60,437 bases of DNA, from NCBI GenBank assembly GCA_048173955.1, contig DBEYOB010000186.1, positions 1 to 60,437 on the forward strand, written 5' to 3'. A program made the position numbers and the translations under genes. This DNA is from CAZUFB01 sp048173955. Its GTDB lineage: Bacteria > Actinomycetota > Coriobacteriia > Coriobacteriales > UMGS124. The notes beneath the pieces were generated by a model, which was not told where the DNA came from, made no database searches, and saw only the letters and a program-made list of their open reading frames with translations. This document shows, in pieces, positions 7,534-18,564 of this stretch. Each line of letters begins with the position of its first letter. The first letter of the stretch is position 1.

Positions 7534-9570
7534 CTACCTCCGCCCCGAGTCCCCGTCTCGTCCCGCGCCTCTCGACCGACCGTCTGGCTTGCTGCCGCCG
7601 CCCGGCCTGCCTCCGCCCGGCCTGCCGCCGCCTTGCCGCCCGCGTCCCCGGCTGCCATCTCCCTGGTTGCCGCCGTCCTTCCTCCGGTCGCGGCCCTGCC
7701 TGCCGCCGTCCTGCCGCCCTCCGTCGGGCTGCGCCCCGTTCCGCTTGCTCCCGCCTCCCGGCGCCTTCCAGGGACCGTCGGGTCGGATCAGGCAGCGCGG
7801 ACCGTAGCCGATGAGGTCGCCGCGGTGGGCCTTGAGCAGCGCCTTGCGCACGATCTCGTAGTTCTTGGGGTCGCGGTACTGTATGAGCGCGCGCTGCATG
7901 GCGCGCTCCTCGTCGTCGCGCGCGACGTAGACGGGCTCCATCGTCCGTGGGTCGACGCCGCAGCACCACATGACGGTCGAGAGCGTCGAGGGGGTCGGGT
8001 AGAAGTCGCTCACCTGCTCGGGCATGTAGCCCATGTCGCGCACGGCCTCCGCCAGGGCTATCGCGTCGTCGAGCGTGGAACCGGGGTGCGACGACATGAG
8101 GTAGGGGACCGCGTACTGCTTGAGCCCGAGCTCGGCGTTTGCCCGCTCGAACAGGTCGAGGAAGCGCCGATAGGCCTCGGGGCCGGGTTTTCCCATGTAG
8201 CGCAGGACGTTTGCGCTCACATGCTCGGGGGCGACGCGGAGCTGGCCGCTCACGTGGTGCTCGGCGAGCTCGCGGACGAAGCGGTTCCCCTGCGGATCGG
8301 CGAGCACGTAGTCGAACCGTATCCCCGAGCGGACGAAGACCTTCTTCACCCCGGGCAGGGACCTCAGGGTCCGCAGCAGGTCGAGGTAGGCGGCGTGGTC
8401 GGCCTCGAGCTTGCGGCACGGTTCGGGGAAGAGGCACTGCCTCGTGGGGCAGACGCCGCGTTTGAGCTGCGCGGAGCACGACGGGGCCATGAAGTCGGCC
8501 GTGGGGCCGCCCACGTCGTGGATATAGCCTTTGAAGTCGGGCTGCATGGTTATCGCGCGCGCCTCGCGGACGAGCGAGTCCTTGCTGCGCGCCTGGACGC
8601 GGCGCCCCTGGTGGAACGCGAGGGCGCAGAAGCTGCAGCCGCCGAAGCACCCGCGGTTCGCGGTGAGCGAGAAGCGCACCTCCTTTATGGCGGGAACCCC
8701 GCCGTCCCGCTCATAGGAGGGGTGGTAGGTGCCCATGTAGGGGAGCTCGTAGACGAAGTCGAGCTCGTCTTGGGTCAGCGGTTCCGCAGGGGGGTTCTGG
8801 ATGACGAACTGGTGCTCCCCGTAGCGTTCGACGAGCGTCTTGGCGGTGATGGCGTCCATGTTGCGGTACTGCACGGCGAAGCTGCGGGCGTAGGCGAGGC
8901 GGTCCTCGAGCAGCTCGGGGTAGGACGGCAGCTCGACGCAGTCGCCGTCGGTCGCCGAGGTGTCGCGGGCGCGGTAGACGGTGCCGCGGACGAAGGTGAT
9001 GTCGCGCACGTCGATGCCGGCCGCCAGCGCGTCGGCGACCTCGCGGATGGCCCGCTCGCCCATGCCGTAGACGAGCAGGTCGGCGTTGCTGTCGAGCAGG
9101 ACCGACCGGCGGATGGAGTCGCTCCAGAAGTCGTAGTGGGCGAGGCGGCGCAGGGAGGCCTCGATGCCGCCGATGACGATGGGGGCGTCGCGGAAGCGCT
9201 TGCGGACGAGGTTCGCGTAGACGGTCACCGCGCGGTCGGGGCGCAGCCCCGCGCGGCCTCCCGGGGAGTACGCATCGGTGGAGCGGCGGCGTTTGTTCGA
9301 CGTGTAGTGGTTGACCATGGAGTCCATGTTGCCCGACGAGACGAGGAAGCCCAGGCGCGGCTCGCCCAGGACTGCCACGCTCTCGGGGTCGCGCCAGTCG
9401 GGCTGGGCCACGATGCCCACCGAGTAGCCGAACGCCTCGAGCACGCGCGCTATGATCGCGGTGCCGAACGAGGAGTGGTCGATGTAGGCGTCGCCGGTCA
9501 CATAGACGAAGTCGAGCTGGTCGATGCCCTGTGCGCGCATCTCTTCGCGCGTCATGGGAAGAAAGCCCAT
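7534..9570 (-). CDS. YgiQ family (UPF0313) radical SAM protein
   Basis: This 678-residue protein is a radical SAM enzyme of the YgiQ family, whose reaction is unknown. After the conserved opening (RAQGIDQLDFVYVTGDAYID) comes a B12-binding-like N-terminal region, then the cluster motif C308-x3-C312-x2-C315 in RGCFGGCSFCAL, and GIRFDYVLAD later on. Roughly the last 75 residues are a low-complexity tail of Gly, Arg, Gln and Asp with repeated GGGRPGGG-like units, unlike the globular part. The ATG at 9570 follows AAGGAGTG, which overlaps the metH stop, leaving a 5-base gap, so translation is probably coupled to metH. Co-transcription with folate/B12 methyl metabolism hints at a role there, but that is inference. 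Confidence 0.88.
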   Translation of the reverse strand: MGFLPMTREEMRAQGIDQLDFVYVTGDAYIDHSSFGTAIIARVLEAFGYSVGIVAQPDWRDPESVAVLGEPRLGFLVSSGNMDSMVNHYTSNKRRRSTDAYSPGGRAGLRPDRAVTVYANLVRKRFRDAPIVIGGIEASLRRLAHYDFWSDSIRRSVLLDSNADLLVYGMGERAIREVADALAAGIDVRDITFVRGTVYRARDTSATDGDCVELPSYPELLEDRLAYARSFAVQYRNMDAITAKTLVERYGEHQFVIQNPPAEPLTQDELDFVYELPYMGTYHPSYERDGGVPAIKEVRFSLTANRGCFGGCSFCALAFHQGRRVQARSKDSLVREARAITMQPDFKGYIHDVGGPTADFMAPSCSAQLKRGVCPTRQCLFPEPCRKLEADHAAYLDLLRTLRSLPGVKKVFVRSGIRFDYVLADPQGNRFVRELAEHHVSGQLRVAPEHVSANVLRYMGKPGPEAYRRFLDLFERANAELGLKQYAVPYLMSSHPGSTLDDAIALAEAVRDMGYMPEQVSDFYPTPSTLSTVMWCCGVDPRTMEPVYVARDDEERAMQRALIQYRDPKNYEIVRKALLKAHRGDLIGYGPRCLIRPDGPWKAPGGGSKRNGAQPDGGRQDGGRQGRDRRKDGGNQGDGSRGRGRQGGGRPGGGRPGGGSKPDGRSRGAGRDGDSGRR

Positions 9571-9575
9571 GCGTG

Positions 9576-12164
9576 TCACTCCTTGCCTGTCGCCGCCGTC
9601 GCGTCCCGCCCGAAGCACTCCCCGGCTATGCGGGCGGACTCGGCGGCGTCCTTGCCGTAGAAGTCGGCGCCGACCATCCGGGCGTACTCGGGGTTGAGCA
9701 CCGCGCCGCCGACCATGACCTTGCATGCGGGCGCCTGCTCGTGCAGAAGCGCGATCGTCTCCTCCATGGCGCGCACCGTCGTGGTCATGAGGGCCGAGAG
9801 GCCCACGAGCCGTATGTTGTTGGCGAGCACGTGGTCGACCACGGCCTGGGGCTCGACGTCGCGTCCCAGGTCGTGTACCCGATAGCCGTAGTTTTCGAGC
9901 AGCATGCGCACGATGTTCTTCCCGATGTCATGGATGTCGCCCTTGACCGTCGCGAGGACGATGTCGCCCTTGTCGGCGGCGGCAGCGGCGGGCGAGGCGG
10001 CCCGCACGGTGTCGAATCCGGCCTTGACCGCCTCGGCGGACGCCATGAGCTGGGGGAGGAACAGCTCGCCGCGCTCGAAGCGGGCGCCGACCTCGTCGAG
10101 CGCGGGGATGAGGGTGCCGTCGATCACCTCGAGCGGGTCGCGGTCCGCGAGCAGCGTGCGCACGGCATCGGGCATGGGACCCTTGCGGCCGGCGAGGACG
10201 AGGTGGCGGACCCGCTCCTCCGGACCTTCTCCGCGCCCCGCCTCCGCACCGCTGCCGACTGCCGGGACGCCCGGATCCGAAGACGGTGAAGGAGCGCTCG
10301 AGCATGAAGGTGAGGCTTGGGTCGAGGGTGATACCTTGCCTGAGGCATCTAAATCTAACGGTAAACCAAAGCGTGAATGTTTGGCGGCGTCGTAGGGATT
10401 CTCCCGCCCCGCATACCCCTCGATGAACGCGCGTCCCCCCTCGTCCTGGGCGCAAAGGACGCGGTGGGCGGCCACGACGTCGCGCATGCGCTGCGAGCGG
10501 GGGTTCACGATGGCGAGGTCGAGACCCGCCCCGAAAGCGGACGCCAGGAACACCGCGTTCAGCAGCTCGCGCTGGGGCAGGCCGAAGCTGATGTTGGACA
10601 CGCCGAGCACCGTGCGCACGCCGAGCTCCTCCTTGACGAGTGCGATGGCGCGCAGGATCTCGGAAACCTGCCGCTGGTTGGTGGAGGCGGCCATGGCGAG
10701 GCAGTCGATCGCGACGTCTTCGCGCGGTATACCCGCCCGCTCCGCCTCCTCGACGATGCGGCGCGCGACGGCGAGGCGCTCCGGGGCCGTCGGGGGGATG
10801 CCGCCTTCGTCGAGTGTGAGGCCGACCACCGCGCACCCGTAGCGCGCGCAAACGGGGAGGATCGCGTCCAGGCTCTCCCGCGTCCCGTTGACGGAGTTCA
10901 CGAGGGGCTTGCCCGCGTAGCGTCGCGCCGCGCGCTCGATGGCGGCCGGGTCGGTCGAGTCGAGCTGGAGCGGCAGGTCGCACACGGCCTGGATGGCGGA
11001 GACGGCCTCGGCGAGGACGCGCGGCTCGTCGAGCTCGGGGAGGCCCACGTTCACGTCGAGCACGTCGGCGCCCAGCTCCTCCTGACCGAGTGCCTCGGCC
11101 ACCAGGTGGTCGTAGTCGCCGGTGCGCAGGGCTTCCTTCAGGCGCGGCTTGCCCGTCGGGTTGATGCGCTCTCCGATGACCGCGACGTCGTGGCCGCGCG
11201 GGTCGAGAACGAGGCTGCGCCGCGCGCTGCAGACGGCGAAGGGGCGCGCCGCGCGCCCGCGCGGGCCGGGGGACGGTCGGGCGTCGAGCGCGGCGCGCAG
11301 AAGCCGCATGTGCCCCGGGGTCGTTCCGCAGCATCCTCCCAGGACGGTCGCCCCCGCGTCGAGGAGCGCCTGCGCCGCATGGGCGTACGCGTCGGGGCCG
11401 ACGTCGTAGACCGTCGCCTCGCCTTCGACGCGGGGCAGCCCCGCGTTCGCCTGGACCATGAGCGGGATGCGCGCGAAGCGGGCCATGCGCGCGACGAGCG
11501 GGGCGAGCGCGTCGGGGCCCTGGGAGCAGTTGACGCCCAGCGCGTCGACGCCCAGCGCGTCGAGCGTCATCGCGGCCTCCTCGGGGCCGGTGCCCAAAAA
11601 CGTGCGGCCGTCCTCGCCGAAGGTCATCGTGGCGAAGACGGGCAGGCTGCTGCATTCCCGGCAGGCGAGCACGGCCGCCTTCGCCTCGAGCAGGTCGCCC
11701 ATGGTCTCGACGACGACGAGGTCCGCGCCCGCGTCCTGCGCGGCGCGCGCCTGTTCGGCGAAGAGGCGGTACGCCTCGTCGAACGAGAGCGTGCCGAGCG
11801 GTTCGAGCAGCATGCCCGAGGGGCCGATGTCGGCGGCGACGTAGCGGGCCCCCGAGCGGCGCGCGCAGCCCACGGCGGCGGCAAATACCTCGGCGACCGA
11901 TGCCGCGCCCGCGAGCTTGTGGGCGTTGGCACCGAAGGTGTTGGCGGTCGCCACGTCGCACCCCGCCTCGGCGTAGGCGCGGTGGACGCCCTCGACGACG
12001 TCGGGGTCGGTGAGGCACAGCAGCTCGGGGAGCTCGCCCGGCCTGAGCCCCGCCGCCTGGAGCATCGTTCCCATGGCGCCGTCGAAGAGCAGGAAGGCCT
12101 TGCCGGCGAGGGCCCGCTGCAGCAGGTCCGCGTCTCGGTTTGCGGATGTGGGCGATGGGGGCAT
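9576..12164 (-). CDS. metH: Cobalamin-dependent methionine synthase, lacking the activation domain
   Basis: MetH moves the methyl group of 5-methyltetrahydrofolate via cobalamin to homocysteine. The 862 residues hold, in order, the homocysteine domain (about 20-300; zinc ligands C213, C278, C279), the pterin-binding domain (about 325-590), a linker, the helical cap (about 648-735) and the B12-binding Rossmann domain with D743-I-H745-D-I-G748, whose His binds cobalt. It stops there: the C-terminal SAM-dependent reactivation domain of E. coli MetH (1227 residues) is absent and is supplied by the adjacent gene at 12182. The linker (about 598-645) is an odd Ser/Pro/Gly-rich stretch with less GC-biased codons. 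ATG at 12164 follows GAGAAAGG. Confidence 0.95.
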   Translation of the reverse strand: MPPSPTSANRDADLLQRALAGKAFLLFDGAMGTMLQAAGLRPGELPELLCLTDPDVVEGVHRAYAEAGCDVATANTFGANAHKLAGAASVAEVFAAAVGCARRSGARYVAADIGPSGMLLEPLGTLSFDEAYRLFAEQARAAQDAGADLVVVETMGDLLEAKAAVLACRECSSLPVFATMTFGEDGRTFLGTGPEEAAMTLDALGVDALGVNCSQGPDALAPLVARMARFARIPLMVQANAGLPRVEGEATVYDVGPDAYAHAAQALLDAGATVLGGCCGTTPGHMRLLRAALDARPSPGPRGRAARPFAVCSARRSLVLDPRGHDVAVIGERINPTGKPRLKEALRTGDYDHLVAEALGQEELGADVLDVNVGLPELDEPRVLAEAVSAIQAVCDLPLQLDSTDPAAIERAARRYAGKPLVNSVNGTRESLDAILPVCARYGCAVVGLTLDEGGIPPTAPERLAVARRIVEEAERAGIPREDVAIDCLAMAASTNQRQVSEILRAIALVKEELGVRTVLGVSNISFGLPQRELLNAVFLASAFGAGLDLAIVNPRSQRMRDVVAAHRVLCAQDEGGRAFIEGYAGRENPYDAAKHSRFGLPLDLDASGKVSPSTQASPSCSSAPSPSSDPGVPAVGSGAEAGRGEGPEERVRHLVLAGRKGPMPDAVRTLLADRDPLEVIDGTLIPALDEVGARFERGELFLPQLMASAEAVKAGFDTVRAASPAAAAADKGDIVLATVKGDIHDIGKNIVRMLLENYGYRVHDLGRDVEPQAVVDHVLANNIRLVGLSALMTTTVRAMEETIALLHEQAPACKVMVGGAVLNPEYARMVGADFYGKDAAESARIAGECFGRDATAATGKE

Positions 12165-12181
12165 TGCTGTGCGCCTTTCTC

Positions 12182-12925
12182 TCACGGTTCGTTCGTCGCG
12201 CGCGCCGGGGCGAGGTCCCCGTCCCGATAGCAGCGCAGCCCCCGCTCGCGGAAGCCGCATGCCGTGCGCAGAGCGCAGCATCCGCATCCGAGGGGGGCGG
12301 CGTCGGGGCGGGGAGGCTGCGGGTAGATCCCGACGACGGCGGTGACGCTTTTGGTGGGCACGAGCAGAAGGTCGCGCGTCGCGGTGAGGCCCAGCCTCCG
12401 CGGCGCGTCGAGGACGTCGAGCAGGCGGGGCTGCACCTCGAGCGGCAGGTCGCCGTAGCCGGGGCTGAACCTCCTGCCGCAGAACAGGCCACGCTCGCGC
12501 GCCCAGGCGGCGACTTCGGCCTGCGCGGAGTCCGCGGCCCATTCGACGAGGTCCGAGCAGGCCGCGTCGTAGACGAGCTGGCCGAGCGGGTCGGTCGCCC
12601 CCAGCGCGCGCAGCCTGCGGTCCGCGTCGGCGCCGAGGGTGCAGGCGAGCAGCGCGACCGAGCGGGCGCCCTCGAGCAGCCTCTTTGCGGAGGCCCCCTC
12701 GAGGACGAGCGCCGTCCCCGCGACGGGGAGGCCGCCGGAGACGCCGGCGAGGCGTCCCGGGCGGGGCGCGAGGTCGAACGCCCGCCAGACCCAGCGCGGC
12801 CTCGCCTCGGCGTCGCAGAGCGCCGCGACCTCCTCGATGCGCGCGGCGAGGTCCCGCCCGACGTCCTGCCCGCCGTAGCCGAGGTAGCGCATGACCTCGG
12901 GGAGGCGCACGCGGCCCTGGGCCAC
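12182..12925 (-). CDS. Separate methionine synthase reactivation-domain protein
   Basis: This 247-residue protein resembles the vitamin B12-dependent methionine synthase activation domain, which binds SAM and helps re-methylate oxidised cob(II)alamin. The key block is RRFSPGYGDLPLEVQ, followed by a hydrophobic TKSVTAVVGIYP segment. A cysteine-rich C-terminus (C-G-C-C, then C-G-F, then L-R-C) might hold a metal or cluster. It begins at GTG 12925, one base after the metF stop codon, and ends 17 bases before metH, so the operon supplies the missing domain in trans. Stand-alone versions of this domain are usual in anaerobic Firmicutes and related Actinomycetota. The electron donor is not evident. 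Confidence 0.88.
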   Translation of the reverse strand: MAQGRVRLPEVMRYLGYGGQDVGRDLAARIEEVAALCDAEARPRWVWRAFDLAPRPGRLAGVSGGLPVAGTALVLEGASAKRLLEGARSVALLACTLGADADRRLRALGATDPLGQLVYDAACSDLVEWAADSAQAEVAAWARERGLFCGRRFSPGYGDLPLEVQPRLLDVLDAPRRLGLTATRDLLLVPTKSVTAVVGIYPQPPRPDAAPLGCGCCALRTACGFRERGLRCYRDGDLAPARATNEP

Positions 12926-12926
12926 G

Positions 12927-13793
12927 CTAGCCCCTCAGCGCGGCGACGAGGCTCCGGGCGACCTCGGGCCGGTTCATCGTGTAGAGGTGCAGGCCCGGGA
13001 CCCCGTTGTCCCTCAGGTCGCAGAGCTGGGCCGCCGCATACTCGACGCCCGCGGCGCGCAGCGACGCGGGGTCGTCCTCGTAGCGGGCGAGCAGGCGCAC
13101 GATGGCGGCGGGCAGCGACACGCCGCACATGAAGACCATGCGCGAGACCTGCCCCTTGCTCATGAACGGCATGATGCCGCAGGACAGGGGGGCGGTCACG
13201 CCGGCCCTCTCCGCGCGCTCGCGGAAGCGGTAGAACGCGCCGTTGTCGAAGAAGAGCTGCGTCACGAAGAAGCCCGCCCCGGCGTCCTGCTTGGCCTTGA
13301 GGCCCCGCAGGTCGGAGTCGAGGCTCTCGCAGGCGATGTGGCCCTCGGGGTAGGCGGCGGCGCCGACGCAGAACCCGGCGTCGACGAGGGCGGCGACCAG
13401 CTCCGCCGCGCAGGAGAAGTCGCCGGGCGCCGCGCCGGGGACCGCGTCGCCGCGCAGCGCGAGGACGTTCTCGATCCCCGCCCGTCTGAACTCCTCGACC
13501 TTCTCCTCGAATCCGGCGCGGGTCATGCCCTGGCAGGTGAGATGCGCGACCGTCGGGACGGCGTGCACGTCTTGAATCATCGCCGCCACCTCGGTCGTGG
13601 CGCGGGCGTTGCCGCTGCCGCCTGCGGAGTAGGTTACGCTGATGAAGGAAGGCTCGAGCCCGGCGAGCTCCCCGGCGATGCGGGCGGCGTCCTCGCCCGA
13701 AAGCTCGCCTTTCGGGGGGAAGATCTCGAACGAGACGGGCTGCGACCCGGGTGAAAACAGGTCGGCGACGCGGGGTGCCAAACGTGCGTCCAT
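12927..13793 (-). CDS. metF: 5,10-methylenetetrahydrofolate reductase
   Basis: MetF reduces 5,10-methylene- to 5-methyl-tetrahydrofolate, the methyl donor of MetH. The 288-residue FAD-dependent TIM barrel shows the family blocks VSFEIFPPKGE, FISVTYSAGGSG, LTCQGMTRAGFEEKV, LALRGDAVPG and GAAAYPEGH, plus FFVTQLFFDN. It is the first gene of the minus-strand operon metF, reactivation protein, metH, YgiQ-type gene, with gaps of 1, 17 and 5 bases. ATG 13793 follows GGAGAGGACC. On the minus strand TATACT (13829-13834) could be the operon's -10 box, with only a short leader and hence no room for a large riboswitch. Confidence 0.95.
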   Translation of the reverse strand: MDARLAPRVADLFSPGSQPVSFEIFPPKGELSGEDAARIAGELAGLEPSFISVTYSAGGSGNARATTEVAAMIQDVHAVPTVAHLTCQGMTRAGFEEKVEEFRRAGIENVLALRGDAVPGAAPGDFSCAAELVAALVDAGFCVGAAAYPEGHIACESLDSDLRGLKAKQDAGAGFFVTQLFFDNGAFYRFRERAERAGVTAPLSCGIMPFMSKGQVSRMVFMCGVSLPAAIVRLLARYEDDPASLRAAGVEYAAAQLCDLRDNGVPGLHLYTMNRPEVARSLVAALRG

Positions 13794-14040
13794 GGGCGGT
13801 CCTCTCCACGGGGTGTTCTGTCCGCGCTAGTATACGTGGCCGCGCGGCCCGGCGGCCCGCTCGAATCGGCCGGGCAGACAGTCGACGCATTTGGGCGGCC
13901 GGAGCCCTTCTGCCCTTTTGGCGAAGGCTGCCCCGCGCGCGGGCGCCCGGCACCGGCGCGGGGACGCCCTGGGGTATAGTGGGGTTCGGACGTACCCACG
14001 GAGGGCTCGCCTCCCGTGACGAGATTGGACGCACGGTCGC

Positions 14041-16059
<2,019 letters not shown>

Positions 16060-16077
16060 GTGAGGCGGGGTGAAGCG

Positions 16078-16365
16078 ATGGGGGGCATCGTCCGGGGGGT
16101 CGCGTACGTGCTGTCGTGCGTGCTCCTCGTCGCATGCATCGCCCTGCTCGCCCTGACGGCGGTGCTGCTGTTCTCGCAGGTCGCGATCGCCCTGCGCGTC
16201 GCACCGCTCGCGCTCGCCGCGACGCATGCGCTGCCGGGCTGGCTGGCCTTCTGGGGAGTGCTGTCCTCCCCGTTCGGCGGGGTGTTCCGCACCGACTTCG
16301 TGCTGGCGGCGCTGGCCGCCTATGCGGTCGCCCGGATTCTCAGGAAGATTGCGAGGAGCATCTAG
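16078..16365 (+). CDS. Small hypothetical membrane protein
   Basis: A 95-residue protein with no recognised family. Two strongly hydrophobic stretches (about residues 4-38 and 74-88) suggest two membrane helices, with a short linker and a basic end (RKIARSI). The ATG at 16078 was chosen over the GTG at 16060 because GGGGTGAAGCG precedes it. It begins 18 bases after the ABC-F stop codon, and its own stop overlaps the start of the M50 peptidase gene (TAGTG), so it is translated as part of that operon. It may be an accessory to the peptidase, but nothing in the sequence proves a function. Confidence 0.65.
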   Translation: MGGIVRGVAYVLSCVLLVACIALLALTAVLLFSQVAIALRVAPLALAATHALPGWLAFWGVLSSPFGGVFRTDFVLAALAAYAVARILRKIARSI

Positions 16366-17045
16366 TGGGTCTCTCACTGCAGCATCTCATCGTCATACTC
16401 ATCGAGCTCGTCTGCATCGTGTTCTCGGTCATGGTCCACGAGATCGCGCACGGCTACGCGGCGTGGCGCCTGGGCGACCCCACGGCGAAGCGGGCGGGGC
16501 GCCTCACGCTCAACCCGGCCAAGCACCTCGACCCCGTCGGCTCGATCGGCCTGCCGCTCCTCATGGCGCTCGTGGGAGCCCCCATCTTCGCCTACGCCAA
16601 GCCGGTGCCCTACAACCCGCACTACTTCAAGGACCGCAAGAAAGGCGAGCTCGTCGTCGCGTTCGCGGGACCGCTCTCCAACCTCGTCCAGGCGCTGTTC
16701 GGCGCCCTGGTGTGCTTCCTCGCCAGCTACGGCTCGCGCGGCCTGTACGGGACCTTCGGATGGGAGGTCCTGTCGTGGGTCTACACGTTCGGGTACTACT
16801 ACTGCTACATCAACCTCGTGCTGCTCTTTTTCAACATCATCCCGCTGCCCCCGCTCGACGGCGCGAGCATCGTCGCGGTGTTCCTCAATGAGAGGGGCCT
16901 CGAGGTGTTCTACCGCGTCAAGCGGTACTCGATGTTCACCCTGCTCGCCCTGCTCATCCTGATCCCCATGGTGACGCCGTGGAACCCGCTCGGGTGGTAC
17001 ATGCGGCACACGGCCGGCGCGCTGCTGGGCGTGCTCGTCCCCTAG
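16365..17045 (+). CDS. M50 site-2 protease family zinc metallopeptidase (YwhC/YdiL type)
   Basis: A 226-residue polytopic membrane protease of the short, PDZ-less site-2 type. The zinc motif H25-E-I-A-H29 lies in the first helix (VMVHEIAHGYA), and the distal motif NIIPLPPLDGAS supplies the third ligand. Several further hydrophobic helices follow. The GTG at 16365 overlaps the preceding stop codon and has AGGAG nine bases upstream. It stands directly ahead of scpA-scpB, a frequent arrangement in Gram-positive bacteria. It differs from the RseP-type protein at base 1 in having no PDZ domain. Substrate unknown. Confidence 0.9.
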   Translation: MGLSLQHLIVILIELVCIVFSVMVHEIAHGYAAWRLGDPTAKRAGRLTLNPAKHLDPVGSIGLPLLMALVGAPIFAYAKPVPYNPHYFKDRKKGELVVAFAGPLSNLVQALFGALVCFLASYGSRGLYGTFGWEVLSWVYTFGYYYCYINLVLLFFNIIPLPPLDGASIVAVFLNERGLEVFYRVKRYSMFTLLALLILIPMVTPWNPLGWYMRHTAGALLGVLVP

Positions 17046-17058
17046 GCCGGGCGGGCGT

Positions 17059-17880
17059 ATGAGCTACCGCGTCTCGACCGCCGGCTTCGAGGGGCCGTTC
17101 GACCTGCTCCTCCAGCTGGTGGCGCGCCAGAAGGTCGACATCGGGGCCGTGTCGGTCGCCGCCATCGCCGACCAGTACCTCGCCGAGGTCGCGCGCATGG
17201 GCGACCTCGACCTCGAGGTTGCGAGCGACTTCGTCCTCGTCGCCTCGTCGCTGCTCGACCTCAAGGCGGCCTCGCTGGTCCCCGAGGACTCCGGCCGCGC
17301 CGAGGAGGTCGACGAGGACCTCGAGAACCTCTCTCCCGAGGAGATCCGCGACGTCCTGGTCGCGCGCCTGGTCGCGTACCGCCAGTTCAAAAGCGCCGCC
17401 GCCGCCCTTGCGGCGCGCAGCGAGGCCGAGGCGCGCATGCATCCGCGCACGTCGGGCCCGGACCCCGAGTTCCTGAACCTGATGCCCGACTACCTCGAGG
17501 GGGTCGAGCTCGAGCGGCTCTCCTCGATCTGCGCGCGCTTCGTGGGCCGCCGCGAGACCCTGCTGCTCGAGAGCGAGCACATCGCGCCGCGGCGCCTGCC
17601 GCTGGAGACCCGCGTCGAGCAGGTCGACGGCAGGGTGCGCGCGCAGCGGCACCTCACCTTCGACGAGCTCGTGGCGGACGACCCGTCGGTTCCCAACCGG
17701 GTGGTGAGCCTGCTGGCCCTGCTCGAGCTCAACAAGCGCAACGCGCTGACCCTGTCCCAGCCCGAGGTCTTCGGGACGATAACGATAGACGCCGTGGAGG
17801 GCGCGCGGGCGTTCTCCGCCGAGCTCGACGGCGCCGACCTGTCGAGCGACGGCGTCGCCGACGACGAGCCGGAAGGCTAG
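17059..17880 (+). CDS. scpA: Segregation and condensation protein A
   Basis: ScpA is the kleisin subunit of the bacterial SMC condensin: its N-terminus binds the SMC neck, its C-terminus the SMC head, and ScpB binds its middle. The 273 residues begin with the hallmark FEGPFDLLLQLV, followed by KVDIGAVSVAAIADQYL and ASDFVLVASSLLDLKAASLVP. The C-terminal winged-helix part shows VVSLLALLELNKRNALTLSQPEVFGTI. scpB follows after 9 bases. smc itself is not in the window. Confidence 0.94.
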   Translation: MSYRVSTAGFEGPFDLLLQLVARQKVDIGAVSVAAIADQYLAEVARMGDLDLEVASDFVLVASSLLDLKAASLVPEDSGRAEEVDEDLENLSPEEIRDVLVARLVAYRQFKSAAAALAARSEAEARMHPRTSGPDPEFLNLMPDYLEGVELERLSSICARFVGRRETLLLESEHIAPRRLPLETRVEQVDGRVRAQRHLTFDELVADDPSVPNRVVSLLALLELNKRNALTLSQPEVFGTITIDAVEGARAFSAELDGADLSSDGVADDEPEG

Positions 17881-17889
17881 GAGGATCGC

Positions 17890-18564
17890 ATGGACGACCT
17901 GGAGACAATCGGCCAGGGCGACATCCGCCCGGCCATCGAGGCCATGCTGCTGGTCTCGACCGACCCCGTCCCCGCCGCGGCGGTTGCCGGGGCGCTCGGG
18001 GTGCCGACCGCCGACGCCCTGGCCGCCATCCGCGCGCTCTCCCGGGAGTACGAGGACGCGGGGCGCGGCTTTCAGCTGCGCGAGGTCGCCGGGGGCTGGA
18101 GGCTCTACACCCACCCCGCGTACCACGGCCTCATCGAGGAGTACGTCCAGTCGTGGGACACGCACCGCCTGACCCAGGCGGCGCTCGAGACGCTCGCGGT
18201 GATCGCCTACAACCAGCCGGCGACGCGCGAGGGCGTGCGCGCCGTGCGCGGCGTCAACTCGGACAGCGCCATCAGCTCGCTGGTCGATAAGGGTCTGGTC
18301 CGCGAGCTGGGCAGGCGCGAGGGCGGCGCCATCATGTACGGGACGACCGCCGCGTTTCTCGAGAAGTTCGGGCTGAGGTCGGTGCGCGACCTCCCCCCGC
18401 TCGAGGACTTCGCCCCCGACGAGGAGACCCGCCGCCTCATCCGCGAGCGTCTGAGCGGGCAGGGCGTGCGGCCCCGGATCGAGGGTCTCGACGGGGACGA
18501 CGATGACGGGTTCGGCGCGCCGGTCGACGCGCCGCTGGCGCAGGAGGGCGGATTCCATGGCTAA
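17890..18564 (+). CDS. scpB: Segregation and condensation protein B
   Basis: ScpB dimerises and binds the central part of ScpA in the SMC complex. The 224-residue protein consists of two winged-helix domains: AIEAMLLVSTDPVPAAAVAG opens the first; the second contains LTQAALETLAVIAYNQPATR and VRGVNSDSAISSLVDKGLV, the best conserved family signature. The last 30 residues are acidic and probably disordered. Its end overlaps the rluB start by 8 bases, consistent with translational coupling. A GGAGGATCGC site precedes the ATG. Confidence 0.94.
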   Translation: MDDLETIGQGDIRPAIEAMLLVSTDPVPAAAVAGALGVPTADALAAIRALSREYEDAGRGFQLREVAGGWRLYTHPAYHGLIEEYVQSWDTHRLTQAALETLAVIAYNQPATREGVRAVRGVNSDSAISSLVDKGLVRELGRREGGAIMYGTTAAFLEKFGLRSVRDLPPLEDFAPDEETRRLIRERLSGQGVRPRIEGLDGDDDDGFGAPVDAPLAQEGGFHG

